Source: Demequina phytophila (GTDB lineage Bacteria; Actinomycetota; Actinomycetes; Actinomycetales; Demequinaceae). From it: a stretch of 64,000 bases of DNA. The translations under genes were made by a program, and so were the position numbers. The notes beneath the pieces are model-generated. The model made no database searches. It was not told the DNA's origin and saw only the letters and a list, made by a program, of their open reading frames with translations. Of this stretch, positions 36,983-46,746 are shown one piece after another; within the stretch, counting starts at the first letter, position 1; each line of letters begins with the position of its first letter. Location: assembly GCF_000971135.1 (NCBI RefSeq), contig NZ_BBLW01000007.1:124001-188000 (forward strand), read 5' to 3'.

Positions 36983-39430
36983 ATGGCCGACGCACCCGAC
37001 GCGCAGATCGTCGATATCGACGTCAGCGCCGAGATGGAGGCGTCGTTCCTCGAGTACGCGTACTCGGTGATCTACTCCCGCGCCCTCCCCGACGCCCGCG
37101 ACGGCCTCAAGCCGGTGCAGCGCCGCATCGTCTACATGATGCAGGACATGGGTCTGCGCCCCGAGCGCGCCTACGTGAAGTCGGCCCGCGTGGTCGGCGA
37201 GGTGATGGGAAAGCTGCACCCGCACGGCGACTCCGCGATCTACGACGCGCTCGTGCGCATGGCGCAGTCGTTCTCGCTGCGCCTGCCCCTGGTCGACGGC
37301 CACGGCAACTTCGGCTCCCTCGACGACGGCCCGGCGGCCTCGCGCTACACGGAATGCCGCCTCGCACCCGCGTCCATGGTGATGACCGAGAACCTCGACG
37401 AGGACGTCGTGGACTTCGTCCCCAACTACGACAACAAGCTCACGCAGCCCGCCGTGCTGCCGTCCGCGATCCCCAACCTGCTGGTCAACGGCGCCGCGGG
37501 CATCGCCGTCGGCATGGCGACCAACATGGCGCCGCACAACCTGATCGAGGTCGTGTCCGCCGCGAAGCACCTGCTGCGGCACCCGGGCGCGTCGCTCGAG
37601 GAGCTCATGCGGTTCGTCCCCGGCCCCGACCTGCCCACGGGCGGCAAGATCGTGGGGCTCGACGGCGTCAAGGAGGCGTACGAGTCCGGCCGCGGCAAGT
37701 TCATCACCCGCGCCACCACCCGCATCGAGAAGGTCACCGCCCGCCGTCAGGGCATCGTCGTGACCGAGCTTCCGTACATGGTCGGGCCCGAGAAGGTCAT
37801 CGAGAAGATCAAGGACGGCGTCTCGTCCAAGAAGCTCGACGGCATCTCCGCGGTCACCGACCTCACGGACCGCCACCACGGCCTGCGCCTCGTCATCGAG
37901 GTGAAGAACGGCTTCAACCCCGAGGCCGTGCTGGAGAAGCTGTACCGGGTCACGCCGCTCGAGGAGTCGTTCTCCATCAACAACGTCGCGCTCGTGGGCG
38001 GCGAGCCCCGCACGCTGGGGCTCAAGGAGCTGCTGCGCGTCTGGGTGGACCACCGCCTCGACGTGGTCCGCCGTCGCAGCGCGTTCCGCCTCAAGGCGCG
38101 CCAGGACCGCCTCCACCTGGTCGACGGCCTCCTCATCGCGATCCTCGACATCGACGAGGTCATCCAGATCATCCGCGCCGCGGACGACGCCTCCGTGGCG
38201 CGCGAGCGCCTGCGCACCGCGTTCGACCTGTCGGAGATCCAGGCCGAGTACATCCTCGAGCTGCGCCTGCGCCGCCTCACCAAGTTCTCGCGCCTCGAGC
38301 TGGAGAACGAGAAGTCCCAGCTGCTCGCCGAGATCGCCGAGCTCCAGGAGATCCTGGGCTCCGACGCCGTGCTGCGTGACGTGGTCGGCCGCGAGATGGA
38401 CGCCGCTGCGGCCCAGTACGGCACGCCGCGCCGCACCATCCTGCTCGCCGACGGCGGCGCCGTGTCCTCGGCGGCGTCGGTCGCGGGCGCCACGGCCCGC
38501 GCGGGCGCGAAGGCGCCCGCGATGTCGCTCGAGATCGAGGACTCCCCCTGCTACGCGATGCTGTCGACCACCGGCCTGGTGGCGCGCACCGCGGAGGACG
38601 AGGCGCCGGCCCGCGAAGGCCGACGCTCGGCGCACGACGCTCTGCGCAGCGTGGTCCACTCGTCGGCCCGCGCGGACGTGGGCGTCGTGACCAGCGCCGG
38701 CCGCATCGTCCGGCTGTCCCTGCTCGACGTTCCCGCGCTGCCGCCCAGCCAGGAGCCGCCGTCGCTCGGCGGCGGCACGCCCGTCGCGGAGCTCGTGGTG
38801 CTCGAGCGCGGCGAGGAGGCCGTGGGCCTCGTCCCGCTCGACGGCGCCACGCCGGTCGCGATGGGCACCCGCCAGGGTGTGGTCAAGCGCGTCAAGGCCG
38901 ACGACATCCCGAACAAGGACGTGTGGGAGGCGATCGCGCTCTCCGACGGCGACGTCGTGGTGGGCGCCGGGGCGGCCGCCGACGGCGACGACCTGGTGTT
39001 CGTCGCCGACGACGCCTCGATGCTGCACTTCGACGCGAGCAACGTGCGCCCGCAGGGCCGCGCGGGCGGCGGCATGGCCGGCATCAAGCTGGGGGCGGGC
39101 GCGAAGGTGATCTTCTTCGGCGTGCTGCGCGCGGGCACCGACGGCGCGGTCGCCACCATCGCGGGACCGTCCGACGGCCTCCCCGGCGTGGCCGCCGGCT
39201 CCGCCAAGTGGACGCCCATGGACGAGTTCCCCGCCAAGGGCCGCGCCACCGGAGGCGTGCGCGCGCACCGCTTCCTCAAGGGCGAGGACGTCCTGCTGCT
39301 CGCGTGGGCCGGTCCCACTCCCCCGCGTGCGGCGACGTCCGCCGGTCAGCCGGTCGAGCTCCCCGCGGAGCCGGGCAAGCGCGACGGCTCCGGCACGAGC
39401 CTGCCCACCCCGGTGGCCGGGCTCGGCTGA
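36983..39430 (+). CDS. parC: Topoisomerase IV-like subunit A
   Basis: The 815-residue type IIA topoisomerase A subunit has the quinolone-determining region [17 protein letters not shown] near 79-95 and the catalytic tyrosine in SRYTECRL (Tyr near 122). A C-terminal beta-pinwheel is shorter and more divergent than in GyrA, and no QRRGGKG-type GyrA box is present. That points to a second topoisomerase (decatenase) rather than gyrase, as known in Micrococcales that have both. The ATG at 36983 follows GAGGTGG. The partner subunit lies 4 kb away on the other strand (43679-45784). The gene ends seven bases from the convergent HxlR gene. Confidence 0.85.
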   Translation: MADAPDAQIVDIDVSAEMEASFLEYAYSVIYSRALPDARDGLKPVQRRIVYMMQDMGLRPERAYVKSARVVGEVMGKLHPHGDSAIYDALVRMAQSFSLRLPLVDGHGNFGSLDDGPAASRYTECRLAPASMVMTENLDEDVVDFVPNYDNKLTQPAVLPSAIPNLLVNGAAGIAVGMATNMAPHNLIEVVSAAKHLLRHPGASLEELMRFVPGPDLPTGGKIVGLDGVKEAYESGRGKFITRATTRIEKVTARRQGIVVTELPYMVGPEKVIEKIKDGVSSKKLDGISAVTDLTDRHHGLRLVIEVKNGFNPEAVLEKLYRVTPLEESFSINNVALVGGEPRTLGLKELLRVWVDHRLDVVRRRSAFRLKARQDRLHLVDGLLIAILDIDEVIQIIRAADDASVARERLRTAFDLSEIQAEYILELRLRRLTKFSRLELENEKSQLLAEIAELQEILGSDAVLRDVVGREMDAAAAQYGTPRRTILLADGGAVSSAASVAGATARAGAKAPAMSLEIEDSPCYAMLSTTGLVARTAEDEAPAREGRRSAHDALRSVVHSSARADVGVVTSAGRIVRLSLLDVPALPPSQEPPSLGGGTPVAELVVLERGEEAVGLVPLDGATPVAMGTRQGVVKRVKADDIPNKDVWEAIALSDGDVVVGAGAAADGDDLVFVADDASMLHFDASNVRPQGRAGGGMAGIKLGAGAKVIFFGVLRAGTDGAVATIAGPSDGLPGVAAGSAKWTPMDEFPAKGRATGGVRAHRFLKGEDVLLLAWAGPTPPRAATSAGQPVELPAEPGKRDGSGTSLPTPVAGLG

Positions 39431-39437
39431 CGGGTGC

Positions 39438-40079
39438 TCATGCGGCGAGGCTGAAGGTCTCCGCGAAGCGCCCGAACAGCTCGGGGCTCCCGTCGAGAAC
39501 CTCGACGACGCCGCTGGCGATGGCCTGCGCCGGCGCCAGCTCGCCCGCGATCACCCTGCGGATCTCGGGGCCCGAGGCGAACGCGAGGTCCGCGATCCCC
39601 GCACCCCGTGCGATCTCGAGCGCGGCGCCGTCGACGCGGACCAGGAGCTCGGCGGGGCCGAACGTCGCCGCGTAGGCGGTGGGGGGAAGGGCGCGCGCGG
39701 CCGAGGGACGGAACGCCGTGCGGAGCGCCATGGTCATCGAGTCGGGGGTGATCACCTGCGTCTCGCGCGGCTCCCCCATCGCCTTGAACCCCCATGCGCC
39801 GAGCGCGAGGACCACCGGCTCCAGCTCCCGCCCGTACGGCGTGAGCTCGTACACCACGGTGCGCAGGCGTGGGATGCGGCGGATCACGCCCGCCTCCTGC
39901 AGCTCCTTGAGACGCGACGCGAGGATGTTGCTCGGGATCCGCGGCAGGCCCGCGGCGAGCTCGCCGTACCGTCGCGGCCCCACGAGCAGGTCCCGCACGA
40001 TCAGCAGCGACCAGCGCTCCCCCACGAGCTCGAGCGCCCGCGTGACGCCGCAGTACTGGCCGTACTCCCGTGCGGCCAA
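39438..40079 (-). CDS. HxlR-family regulator with SCP2-like domain
   Basis: The 213-residue protein starts with an HxlR winged helix: QYCGVTRALELVGERWSLLIVRDL is the family opening, followed by RYGELAAGLPRIPSNILASRL and the wing TVVYELTPYGREL. The second half (from about residue 115) looks like an SCP2 sterol-carrier domain, a combination seen in Actinobacteria. No ATG or GTG fits; the likely start is TTG at 40079, two bases after the stop of the VOC gene, giving coupled translation. It probably controls its own operon through the dyad at 40558. Confidence 0.75.
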   Translation of the reverse strand: MAAREYGQYCGVTRALELVGERWSLLIVRDLLVGPRRYGELAAGLPRIPSNILASRLKELQEAGVIRRIPRLRTVVYELTPYGRELEPVVLALGAWGFKAMGEPRETQVITPDSMTMALRTAFRPSAARALPPTAYAATFGPAELLVRVDGAALEIARGAGIADLAFASGPEIRRVIAGELAPAQAIASGVVEVLDGSPELFGRFAETFSLAA

Positions 40080-40081
40080 GC

Positions 40082-40516
40082 TCAGGCCTGCTGACTCATG
40101 TAGGCCTCGGGGCCCTGCTCCGCCGCGACGGGATCCATCCACCCGAACTCGAGGATGTTGCCGTCGGGGTCCGCGAGCTGTCGCTGATACATGAAGCCGT
40201 AGTCGCTGGCGGGCTGCCCTTCGGTGCCGCCCGCCGCGAGCCCGTCCGCGACCGTCGCGTCGACCTGCTCGCGGCTGTCGAGGAAGATCGACGTCGACAC
40301 CGACGGGTTGACCGCGGGGTCGCCGATCGGCTTGTCGGTGAACGTCTGGAAGAACTCGCGCACCAGGATCATGAAGTAGCTGTGGCCGTCCTCGACCACC
40401 ACGCACGCCGCGTTGTGGTCGGTGAACTGCGGGTTGATGGCGAACCCGACCGCCGTGTAGAACGCCTTCGCGCGCTCCAGGTCGGTCACCGGAAGATTGA
40501 CGAACATCGCGGTCAT
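40082..40516 (-). CDS. VOC-family (glyoxalase-like) protein
   Basis: The 144-residue product has the vicinal oxygen chelate fold: MFVNLPVTDLERAKAFYTAVGFAINPQF opens module one and DPDGNILEFGWMDP closes module two. Many members of this subgroup lack demonstrated activity; the metal residues are not clearly complete here. GGGGAGGGG precedes the ATG at 40516. It is the first gene of an operon with the HxlR regulator. Confidence 0.85.
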   Translation of the reverse strand: MTAMFVNLPVTDLERAKAFYTAVGFAINPQFTDHNAACVVVEDGHSYFMILVREFFQTFTDKPIGDPAVNPSVSTSIFLDSREQVDATVADGLAAGGTEGQPASDYGFMYQRQLADPDGNILEFGWMDPVAAEQGPEAYMSQQA

Positions 40517-40557
40517 GGTGATCCCCTCCCCAGGGTCGTGTGTCTCACCACCGCCCA

Positions 40558-40576
40558 CACTTGCAAAAAACAAGTG
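40558..40576. promoter_or_regulatory. Candidate HxlR operator upstream of the VOC gene
   Basis: The 6-bp arms CACTTG and CAAGTG flank CAAAAAA. On the minus strand a TTGACG hexamer lies just upstream, so the dyad falls between -35 and -10 of the operon. The A-run is unusual for this genome. Confidence 0.5.
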
Positions 40577-40628
40577 GCGCGTCAAGGCATGCGGCCGAGT
40601 TCGTCGAGGGGACGATGCGCCGGTCGGG

Positions 40629-41474
40629 TCAGGCCGCGGGCCCGCCCGGGAGGTCGGGGGCGTCGGCCGGGGCCTCAGCCCTCGCACGGCCCTCGCGCAG
40701 GCGCACGCCGTCGGCGACGAGCAGCACGTCGCCGCGGAAGAACCGCAGCAGCCACAGCACCGCGTCGACGTTCGGGTCGTGCCTGATCCGCGCGGGCGCG
40801 CCGGCACCGGCGCGAGCCGAGCGGGTACCGATCACGTCGAGCACGGAGTGGACGGCGAGCGTGTACTGGCCTCGCAGCACCGTCTCGAGCGGGCGCGACA
40901 CCTTGCGATAGCGCACCCTCACCCCGTGCTCCCCCGCCTCCACGTCCGCCCGGTGACCGACCTCGGCGGTGCGGCGCACGTACAACCCCTTCTTCGGCAG
41001 CACCCGGGCCACCGCCACACCGCGTCGCATCGCGATCTCGAGCGCGAAGGCGAGACCGTAGCCCGAGGCCTCACCGGTGTTGGAGAACACCGCGACGTCG
41101 CCGGGCGCCTCCCGCTCCCGCATCACCAGGACCGCGACGGTCGGATGGCCGCGCTCGGCGGCGTCGATCGCGCCGTTGACCGCGAGGTGCAGGAACCGCC
41201 TCCTGCGCAGCGGCTCGGGCACCACGAGCAGGCGGCACCCCAGGTCCGCCGCGCGCACGATCGCCTCGCGCACGTCGCCGCGCACCAGACCGCCGTCCTC
41301 GATCTCCAGCCCGGGCGCGCGCGCGTGCAGCGGCTCCGCGTCGTCGAACAGCGCATCCGAGCTGAGGTTCACCACGGAGGCGGCCGCGTCGACGATCCGC
41401 GCGAGGGCGCGGTCGCTGAAGCGATGTCCGTCGAGCACGGCGATGCGCCGCGTGGGCTCGATCACGGGCGTCAT
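40629..41474 (-). CDS. Hypothetical protein, 281 aa
   Basis: I cannot assign a family. The product is cytoplasmic, with alternating hydrophobic strands (CRLLVVPEP, PTVAVLVMRE, DVAVFSNTGEASGYG) that suggest a Rossmann-like alpha/beta fold, possibly two related halves. The C-terminus is charged and contains VLWLLRFFRGDVLLVADGVRL. The ATG at 41474 overlaps the upstream gene's stop (ATGA), so it is coupled to it. The order thrE, small membrane protein, this gene suggests one operon. The repeated motif lies directly after its stop. Confidence 0.65.
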   Translation of the reverse strand: MTPVIEPTRRIAVLDGHRFSDRALARIVDAAASVVNLSSDALFDDAEPLHARAPGLEIEDGGLVRGDVREAIVRAADLGCRLLVVPEPLRRRRFLHLAVNGAIDAAERGHPTVAVLVMREREAPGDVAVFSNTGEASGYGLAFALEIAMRRGVAVARVLPKKGLYVRRTAEVGHRADVEAGEHGVRVRYRKVSRPLETVLRGQYTLAVHSVLDVIGTRSARAGAGAPARIRHDPNVDAVLWLLRFFRGDVLLVADGVRLREGRARAEAPADAPDLPGGPAA

Positions 41475-41827
41475 CGCGCCTCCCCTGCGAGCAGCGCGAG
41501 GCGTGCCTCGATCAGCGCCTCCCAACGGCGCGCGCGGCGGCGCGCCTCGATCACCGCCAGGGCGGCGAGCCCGGCCCCGCCGAGCGCCCAGGCCGCGGCG
41601 CGGCGCCTGCCCGCCAGGGCGAGCACGCCCCCGGAGGCCACCCCCATGACGACGCCGCCCAGCGCCCCCGCGTAGGAACGCGCGTACGCGAGCATCAACC
41701 CGAGCGCCACCGGATCCTCGGCGCGGGACACGGCACGGGCATCGTCCACCGTCACGCGCCGCGGGAGCATGCCCTCGCCGATCCACGGCAGAGCGGCCTC
41801 GAGCGCCCGATACCTCGACGGGCCCAT
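41471..41827 (-). CDS. Small membrane-associated protein, 118 aa
   Basis: The product has a polar N-terminal half, two hydrophobic segments (YAGALGGVVMGVASGGVLAL and AAAWALGGAGLAALAVI) and an Arg-rich C-terminus. GGGAGGAGG precedes the ATG at 41827. The stop overlaps the next gene. It lies 23 bases after thrE. The family is not recognised. One motif copy is read Val-Asp-Asp-Ala-Arg. Confidence 0.65.
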   Translation of the reverse strand: MGPSRYRALEAALPWIGEGMLPRRVTVDDARAVSRAEDPVALGLMLAYARSYAGALGGVVMGVASGGVLALAGRRRAAAWALGGAGLAALAVIEARRRARRWEALIEARLALLAGEAR

Positions 41828-41850
41828 GCGGTCCTCCTCCCGGTCCCCGG

Positions 41851-43137
41851 TCAGCCCCGGTCGAACGCCCAGTCGCGGTCCGTCACGAGCTTGGCGATCA
41901 CCAGCCCGACCATGATCGACAGCACCACCAGCACCACCTGCAGGATCGCACCGATGGTCTCGGTGTAGCTGCCCTCGTTGAGGCTGACCACCGACTGGAA
42001 CGCGAGCACGCCGGGGATCATGACCAGCACGGCCGGCACCTGCAACGTGATGATGGGCGACCGCGTGCGCGGCGCGGCGAACGCCACCAGGACGCCCACG
42101 AGCACGCATGCGAGCACCGTCGCCATCTGGATCATCACACCGCGGTCCACGAGGATGAGCCGGAACGTGTTCGACACCATGCCGATCACCGAGGCGGCGA
42201 GCGCCATGCGCCACGGCGAGTTGAACATCAGCGCGAAGCCCAGCACCCCCACCAGGCTGGCGGCGGCCACGAGCGTGAAGTGCGGCACCGGGTCGAGCGG
42301 GATGGGGGCACGCACGCTCGAGTCGAGCGCGTCGACCAGCGTCATCGCCCACACCGACAGCGCGGCGCCCACGATCATCATCGTCGCGAACACCAGGCGG
42401 GAGATGCCCGCGGAGAAGTCCAGCTTGGCCATGTCGAGCGCCGCCGTGATGAGGGGGAACCCGGGCAGCAGGAACAGGGTGCACGCGATGTAGCCCGACG
42501 CGTGGACGTCCACCGTGGTGCCGGACAGCGAGAACACCGCGACGGAGGCGAGGTAGACACCGCAGGCGAGCGCGGCCGCCGCCATGGTGGTGCCGAACGG
42601 GTTGAACCCGCGGTGCGCGAAAGCGCGCCGCACGAACTGCCCCAGCGTCGCGGCGATCAGCACCGCGAGCACCTCGAGCGGGCGGGCGTTGTTGAGCACC
42701 GCGAACGCGGCGCAGGCGGCCCCGGCGGACAGCGCGTTCACGGCCGGGTGGTACAGCGCAGGCTTGGCCTCGATCGCGTCGAGCGCCGCGTTGACCTCCT
42801 CGACCGTGGTGCTGGCCGGGATGGTGGAGCGGAAGTCGTCGAGCAGCTGGATGCGCTCGGCGTTGACGCCGAACTTGCGCACCTCGGTCACCTCGGTGCG
42901 GAAGAACTCGCCACGATGCGTGGTGGCGGTGATCTCGGTGAACGTGACGGCGGCGGTGTGACGGTCGATCCCGAGGGCGCGCGCGACGGCCTCCATCGCC
43001 TCCTTGACGCGGTAGCTCGCGGTGCCCGCCGCGAGCATCATGCGGCCCACGCGCAGGATCGCCCCCGACTGCTGGATCAGCCCGACCGGCTCCAGCGAAT
43101 GCTCGTGATCCCGGGGTGTCGCGCGTTCGTCTGCCAT
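41851..43137 (-). CDS. thrE: Threonine/serine exporter family protein (ThrE)
   Basis: The 428-residue protein joins the two parts of this family: an N-terminal ThrE domain with the conserved cytoplasmic segment RMMLAAGTASYRVKEAME and TFTEITATTHRGEFFRTEV, and a C-terminal ThrE_2 domain. About ten transmembrane helices follow the soluble N-terminus. In Corynebacterium glutamicum ThrE exports threonine and serine. The gene heads a probable operon with two unknown genes. Confidence 0.88.
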   Translation of the reverse strand: MADERATPRDHEHSLEPVGLIQQSGAILRVGRMMLAAGTASYRVKEAMEAVARALGIDRHTAAVTFTEITATTHRGEFFRTEVTEVRKFGVNAERIQLLDDFRSTIPASTTVEEVNAALDAIEAKPALYHPAVNALSAGAACAAFAVLNNARPLEVLAVLIAATLGQFVRRAFAHRGFNPFGTTMAAAALACGVYLASVAVFSLSGTTVDVHASGYIACTLFLLPGFPLITAALDMAKLDFSAGISRLVFATMMIVGAALSVWAMTLVDALDSSVRAPIPLDPVPHFTLVAAASLVGVLGFALMFNSPWRMALAASVIGMVSNTFRLILVDRGVMIQMATVLACVLVGVLVAFAAPRTRSPIITLQVPAVLVMIPGVLAFQSVVSLNEGSYTETIGAILQVVLVVLSIMVGLVIAKLVTDRDWAFDRG

Positions 43138-43232
43138 CGTGTCCCTCGTGTCGGTGTCGCGGTCAAGCCGCGGTGTGCTCCGGGGACTTCATTGTGGCAA
43201 AGGCGGGTCCTGGGCGCGGCGCGCCGCGCTGG

Positions 43233-43682
43233 TCAGCGCGGCGTGCCGACGCGGCGGTGCCAGTCCCGCACGCGGGCGAGGCGCGAGTCGTGAAGCGCCC
43301 GGTCGGCGCGGTCCAGCCCCACCACCGCGAGGCCGCCCGCGAGCGTCGCGAGCACCACGCCGGCGGTCGCGACACCGGTGAGCACCAGCGCGACCACGAC
43401 GGCGACCGTCACCGTGACGCCCAGGATCGCGAGGCCGTGCCCGGGTGCGGCGTGCTCGCGCCGCCACAGCTCGTCGAGGAGGTCGAGCTCACGCTCGGAC
43501 TCCATGAGCTCCTCCTCCAGCAGGGCGCACCGTGCGGGCAGCCCATGGACGGGAGCGGGCCGGAACACGGTCCGGGCACCCTCCTCGCGCACCTGCGCGC
43601 GCTGGTGGAAGCCGTACGGGTGGACGGGACACGGCGGGGCGCCCTCGTGCACCTCGGACGCACGGACGGGGAGGCCGCTCAT
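43233..43682 (-). CDS. Hypothetical membrane protein coupled to parE, 149 aa
   Basis: The soluble N-terminal half contains CPVHPYGFHQRAQ and a second cysteine (LPARCALLEEEL), then a coiled-coil-like acidic helix, then two hydrophobic segments (LAILGVTVTVAVVVALVLTG and TAGVVLATLAGGLAVVGL). The ATG overlaps the parE stop (ATGA at 43679-43682), so it is co-translated with topoisomerase subunit B. No family was recognised. Confidence 0.65.
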   Translation of the reverse strand: MSGLPVRASEVHEGAPPCPVHPYGFHQRAQVREEGARTVFRPAPVHGLPARCALLEEELMESERELDLLDELWRREHAAPGHGLAILGVTVTVAVVVALVLTGVATAGVVLATLAGGLAVVGLDRADRALHDSRLARVRDWHRRVGTPR

Positions 43683-45784
43683 GCGTCGATCCTCGACCGG
43701 TCGAGCGACGCGGCGCCGGCGATGATGAAGTCGCGTCGCGGCGCGACGTCGTTGCCCATGAGCAGCTCGAAGACGCGCTCGGCCGCGGCGGCGTCCGCGC
43801 TGGTGACGCGGCGCAGCGTGCGGCGGCCCGGGTCCATGGTGGTCTCCGCGAGCTGGTCCGCGTCCATCTCGCCCAGGCCCTTGTAGCGCTGGATGTCGTC
43901 CTTGTACTTGCGACCGGCGCGCTTGAGGTCGCGCAGGGTCTCCTGCAGCTCCTTCTCGGAGTACGTGTAGATGTACTCCTTCTCGCGCCGGGCGGAGCCG
44001 GACACCTCGATGCGGTGCAGAGGCGGCACGGCGGCGAACACACGCCCGGCGTCCACGAGGGGCCGCATGTAGCGGAAGAACAGCGTGAGGAGCAGCGTGC
44101 GGATGTGCGCGCCGTCGACGTCCGCGTCCGTCATCAGGATGATCTTGCCGTAGCGGGCCGCCTCGAGGTCGAACGTGCGGCCGGAGCCCGCGCCGACCAC
44201 CTGGATGATGGACGCGCACTCGGCGTTGTGGAGCATGTCCGTGACGGACGCCTTCTGGACGTTGAGGATCTTGCCGCGGATGGGCAGGAGCGCCTGGAAG
44301 TCGGAGCGGCGTGCGAGCTTCGCGGTGCCGAGCGCGGAGTCGCCCTCGACGATGAACAGCTCGGACTGCTCGACGTCGTTGGAGCGGCAGTCCGCCAGCT
44401 TGGCGGGCAGCGACGAGGTCTCGAGCGCGTTCTTGCGACGCGAGATCTCCTTCTGCTTGCGCGCGGCGACGCGCGCCCTCATCTCCGCGACCACCTTCTC
44501 GAGCACCGTGTTCGCCTGGGCCTTGGTGTCGCGCTTGGTCGACGTGAGGATCGCGGCGAGCTGCTGCTCGACCACCTTCGCGACGATGCCGCGCACGGGT
44601 CCCGTGCCGAGCACCTCCTTGGTCTGGCCCTCGAACTGCGGCTCGGGGATCCGCACCGTGACCACGGCGGTGAGGCCCGCCATGATGTCGTCCTTCTCGA
44701 TGCGCTCCGCGCCGTCCTTGCCGGTGAGCTTGAGCCGGCGCGCGTTGGTGGCGATCTGGGCGCGCAGCACCTTCACCAGCCCGGCCTCGAAGCCGGCGAG
44801 GTGGGTGCCGCCCTTCGGCGTCGAGATGATGTTGACGAACGACCGCGTCTCCGCCTCGTAGCCGGTGCCCCAGCGCAGCGCGACGTCGACCACGCACTCG
44901 CGCTCCACCTCCTCGGACACCAGGTGGCCGTTGGGCTTGAGCACCGGCACCGTCTCCGTGTAGGTGCCCTGGCCCGTGAGCTCCCAGGTGTCGGTGACCG
45001 CGGTGTCCGTCGCGATGAAGTCGACGAAGTCCTTGGCCCCGCCCTCGTAGCGGAACTCCTCCTCGTGCGGCTCCGCCGGGTTGCGCTCGTCGCGCACCAC
45101 CAGCGTGAGCCCGGGCACCAGGAAGGCGGTCTGGCGCGCGCGCACCAGCAGGTCGTCATAGCTGAACGAGGCGGTCTTGTTGAAGATCTGGCGGTCCGCC
45201 CAGTAGCGGATCCGGGTGCCGGTGCGCGCCTTCGCGACCTTGCCGACCACCGCGAGCTCGGAGCCGGTCACGAACGGCTTGAACTCGGCGTCCGGAACCG
45301 CGCCCGAGGCGGGGTCCTGGAAGTAGCCCGGCTCGCCTCGGCGGAAGCCCATGTGATGCGTCTTGCCGCCGCGGTCGACCCACACGTCGAGCCGCTCGGA
45401 CAGCGCGTTCACCACGGAGGCGCCCACGCCGTGGAGGCCGCCGGACGCGGCGTACGAGCCGCCGCCGAACTTGCCGCCGGCATGCAGCTTGGTCATGACG
45501 ACCTCGACGCCGGTGAGGCCCGTCTTGGGCTCGATGTCGACGGGGATGCCGCGACCCTGGTCGCGGACCTCGACGGAGTCGTCCGGGTGCAGCACGATCT
45601 CGATCCGGTCGCCGAACCCGCCCAGCGCCTCGTCGACAGAGTTGTCGATGATCTCCCAGAGGCAGTGCATGAGGCCCCGCGAGTCCGTGGTGCCGATGTA
45701 CATGCCGGGTCGCTTGCGCACCGCCTCGAGTCCCTCGAGGACGGACAGGTGCCTAGCGGAGTAGTCGTTCGCCACGGCGGTCAT
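43679..45784 (-). CDS. parE: Topoisomerase IV-like subunit B
   Basis: The 701-residue ATPase subunit has the GHKL N-box EIIDNSVDEAL near 44, the TOPRIM motifs EGDSALG and DADVDGAHIR, and KGLGEMDADQL near the end. The opening KRPGMYIGTTDSRGLMHCLWE is typical of the type IIA B subunit. The assignment as ParE rather than GyrB rests on the ParC-like partner nearby and the absence of a gyrA neighbour. GGAGG lies upstream of the ATG. It overlaps a small membrane-protein gene at its end. Confidence 0.88.
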   Translation of the reverse strand: MTAVANDYSARHLSVLEGLEAVRKRPGMYIGTTDSRGLMHCLWEIIDNSVDEALGGFGDRIEIVLHPDDSVEVRDQGRGIPVDIEPKTGLTGVEVVMTKLHAGGKFGGGSYAASGGLHGVGASVVNALSERLDVWVDRGGKTHHMGFRRGEPGYFQDPASGAVPDAEFKPFVTGSELAVVGKVAKARTGTRIRYWADRQIFNKTASFSYDDLLVRARQTAFLVPGLTLVVRDERNPAEPHEEEFRYEGGAKDFVDFIATDTAVTDTWELTGQGTYTETVPVLKPNGHLVSEEVERECVVDVALRWGTGYEAETRSFVNIISTPKGGTHLAGFEAGLVKVLRAQIATNARRLKLTGKDGAERIEKDDIMAGLTAVVTVRIPEPQFEGQTKEVLGTGPVRGIVAKVVEQQLAAILTSTKRDTKAQANTVLEKVVAEMRARVAARKQKEISRRKNALETSSLPAKLADCRSNDVEQSELFIVEGDSALGTAKLARRSDFQALLPIRGKILNVQKASVTDMLHNAECASIIQVVGAGSGRTFDLEAARYGKIILMTDADVDGAHIRTLLLTLFFRYMRPLVDAGRVFAAVPPLHRIEVSGSARREKEYIYTYSEKELQETLRDLKRAGRKYKDDIQRYKGLGEMDADQLAETTMDPGRRTLRRVTSADAAAAERVFELLMGNDVAPRRDFIIAGAASLDRSRIDA

Positions 45785-45881
45785 CTTAGTTGCGCCCTCC
45801 GACGTCGCCGCGCAGGCCCACCGGAGGACGTGCGGATGATCCGCGGACGTGGGAGCGTTGTGCCTGGCAGGGAGGCTACGG

Positions 45882-46730
45882 ATGACGGTGACGGCGGAGC
45901 GGGACATCTCCACGAGGGACGTGATCGAGCGCGCGCTCGTCGCGACGGGCGCGGTCCTCGCGATCACGGGTGCGGCGTGGGGCTCGGGAGCCTTCGGCGG
46001 GGTACCCGTCGAGGACGCCGCGGGTGGGGTCCTCGCCTCCGACGCGACGCTCCTCGCCCCGGGCTCCGCGGCGTTCGGCGTGTGGGCCGTCATCTACGTC
46101 GCGCTCGCGGTGTTCGCCGTGGTCCAGGCGCTGCCGGGTCCGGGCGCGAGCCCTCGCATCCGGGCCGTCGCGTGGCCGCTGCTGGCGGCGATGGTGCTCA
46201 ACGCCGGCTGGATCTGGGTGGTGCAGCGCGAATGGCTCGCGGCCTCGGTCGGCGTGCTCGCCGTCATCCTGGTGGCGCTCGGCGTGGCCGCCGCCCGGCT
46301 GTCCCGCTCGCGTCCCGCCACGGCGGTGGAGGCGGCCGCGGCAGACGCCCCTGTGGGCCTCTACCTCGGGTGGGCGACGGTCGCCACCGTCGCGAACGTC
46401 ACCGCGGTGGGCGCCTGGTGGGTGGGCAGCGACCCCGGGGACGGCACGTGGGCCGCGGTCGGCGTGCTCGTCGCCACCGCGTTCGTCGGCATCGCGATGG
46501 CGCGCGACCTCTCCCCGTCCCCGGTGCTCGCCTGGACCGCGACGGCGACGCTCGCGTGGGGCCTCGCGTGGATCGGCGAGGAGCGGCTGTTCGGGCAGCC
46601 GGACGATGCGGCGGTCGGGTGGGCGGCGATCGGCGCGGCGGCCGCGGTGGTCCTCACCACGGCGATCACCACGGTCGCGACCCAGGTCCGCGCCCTCCGG
46701 TGGGCGCACCGCCACCGCCCTCGGGGCTGA
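45882..46730 (+). CDS. TspO/MBR-like tryptophan-rich membrane protein
   Basis: The 282-residue product has seven to eight hydrophobic helices with repeated tryptophans (AFGVWAVIYVALAVFAVV, NAGWIWVVQREWLAA, LYLGWATVATVANVTAVGAW). This is the look of distant TspO/MBR homologues, but it is longer than the 160-residue TspO core. TspO proteins bind porphyrins; binding here is not shown. GGGAGG precedes the ATG at 45882. It is divergent from parE with a 97-bp gap. One motif copy is read Pro-Asp-Asp-Ala. Confidence 0.65.
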   Translation: MTVTAERDISTRDVIERALVATGAVLAITGAAWGSGAFGGVPVEDAAGGVLASDATLLAPGSAAFGVWAVIYVALAVFAVVQALPGPGASPRIRAVAWPLLAAMVLNAGWIWVVQREWLAASVGVLAVILVALGVAAARLSRSRPATAVEAAAADAPVGLYLGWATVATVANVTAVGAWWVGSDPGDGTWAAVGVLVATAFVGIAMARDLSPSPVLAWTATATLAWGLAWIGEERLFGQPDDAAVGWAAIGAAAAVVLTTAITTVATQVRALRWAHRHRPRG

Positions 46731-46746
46731 GCGCCCTCGGGTCGCG

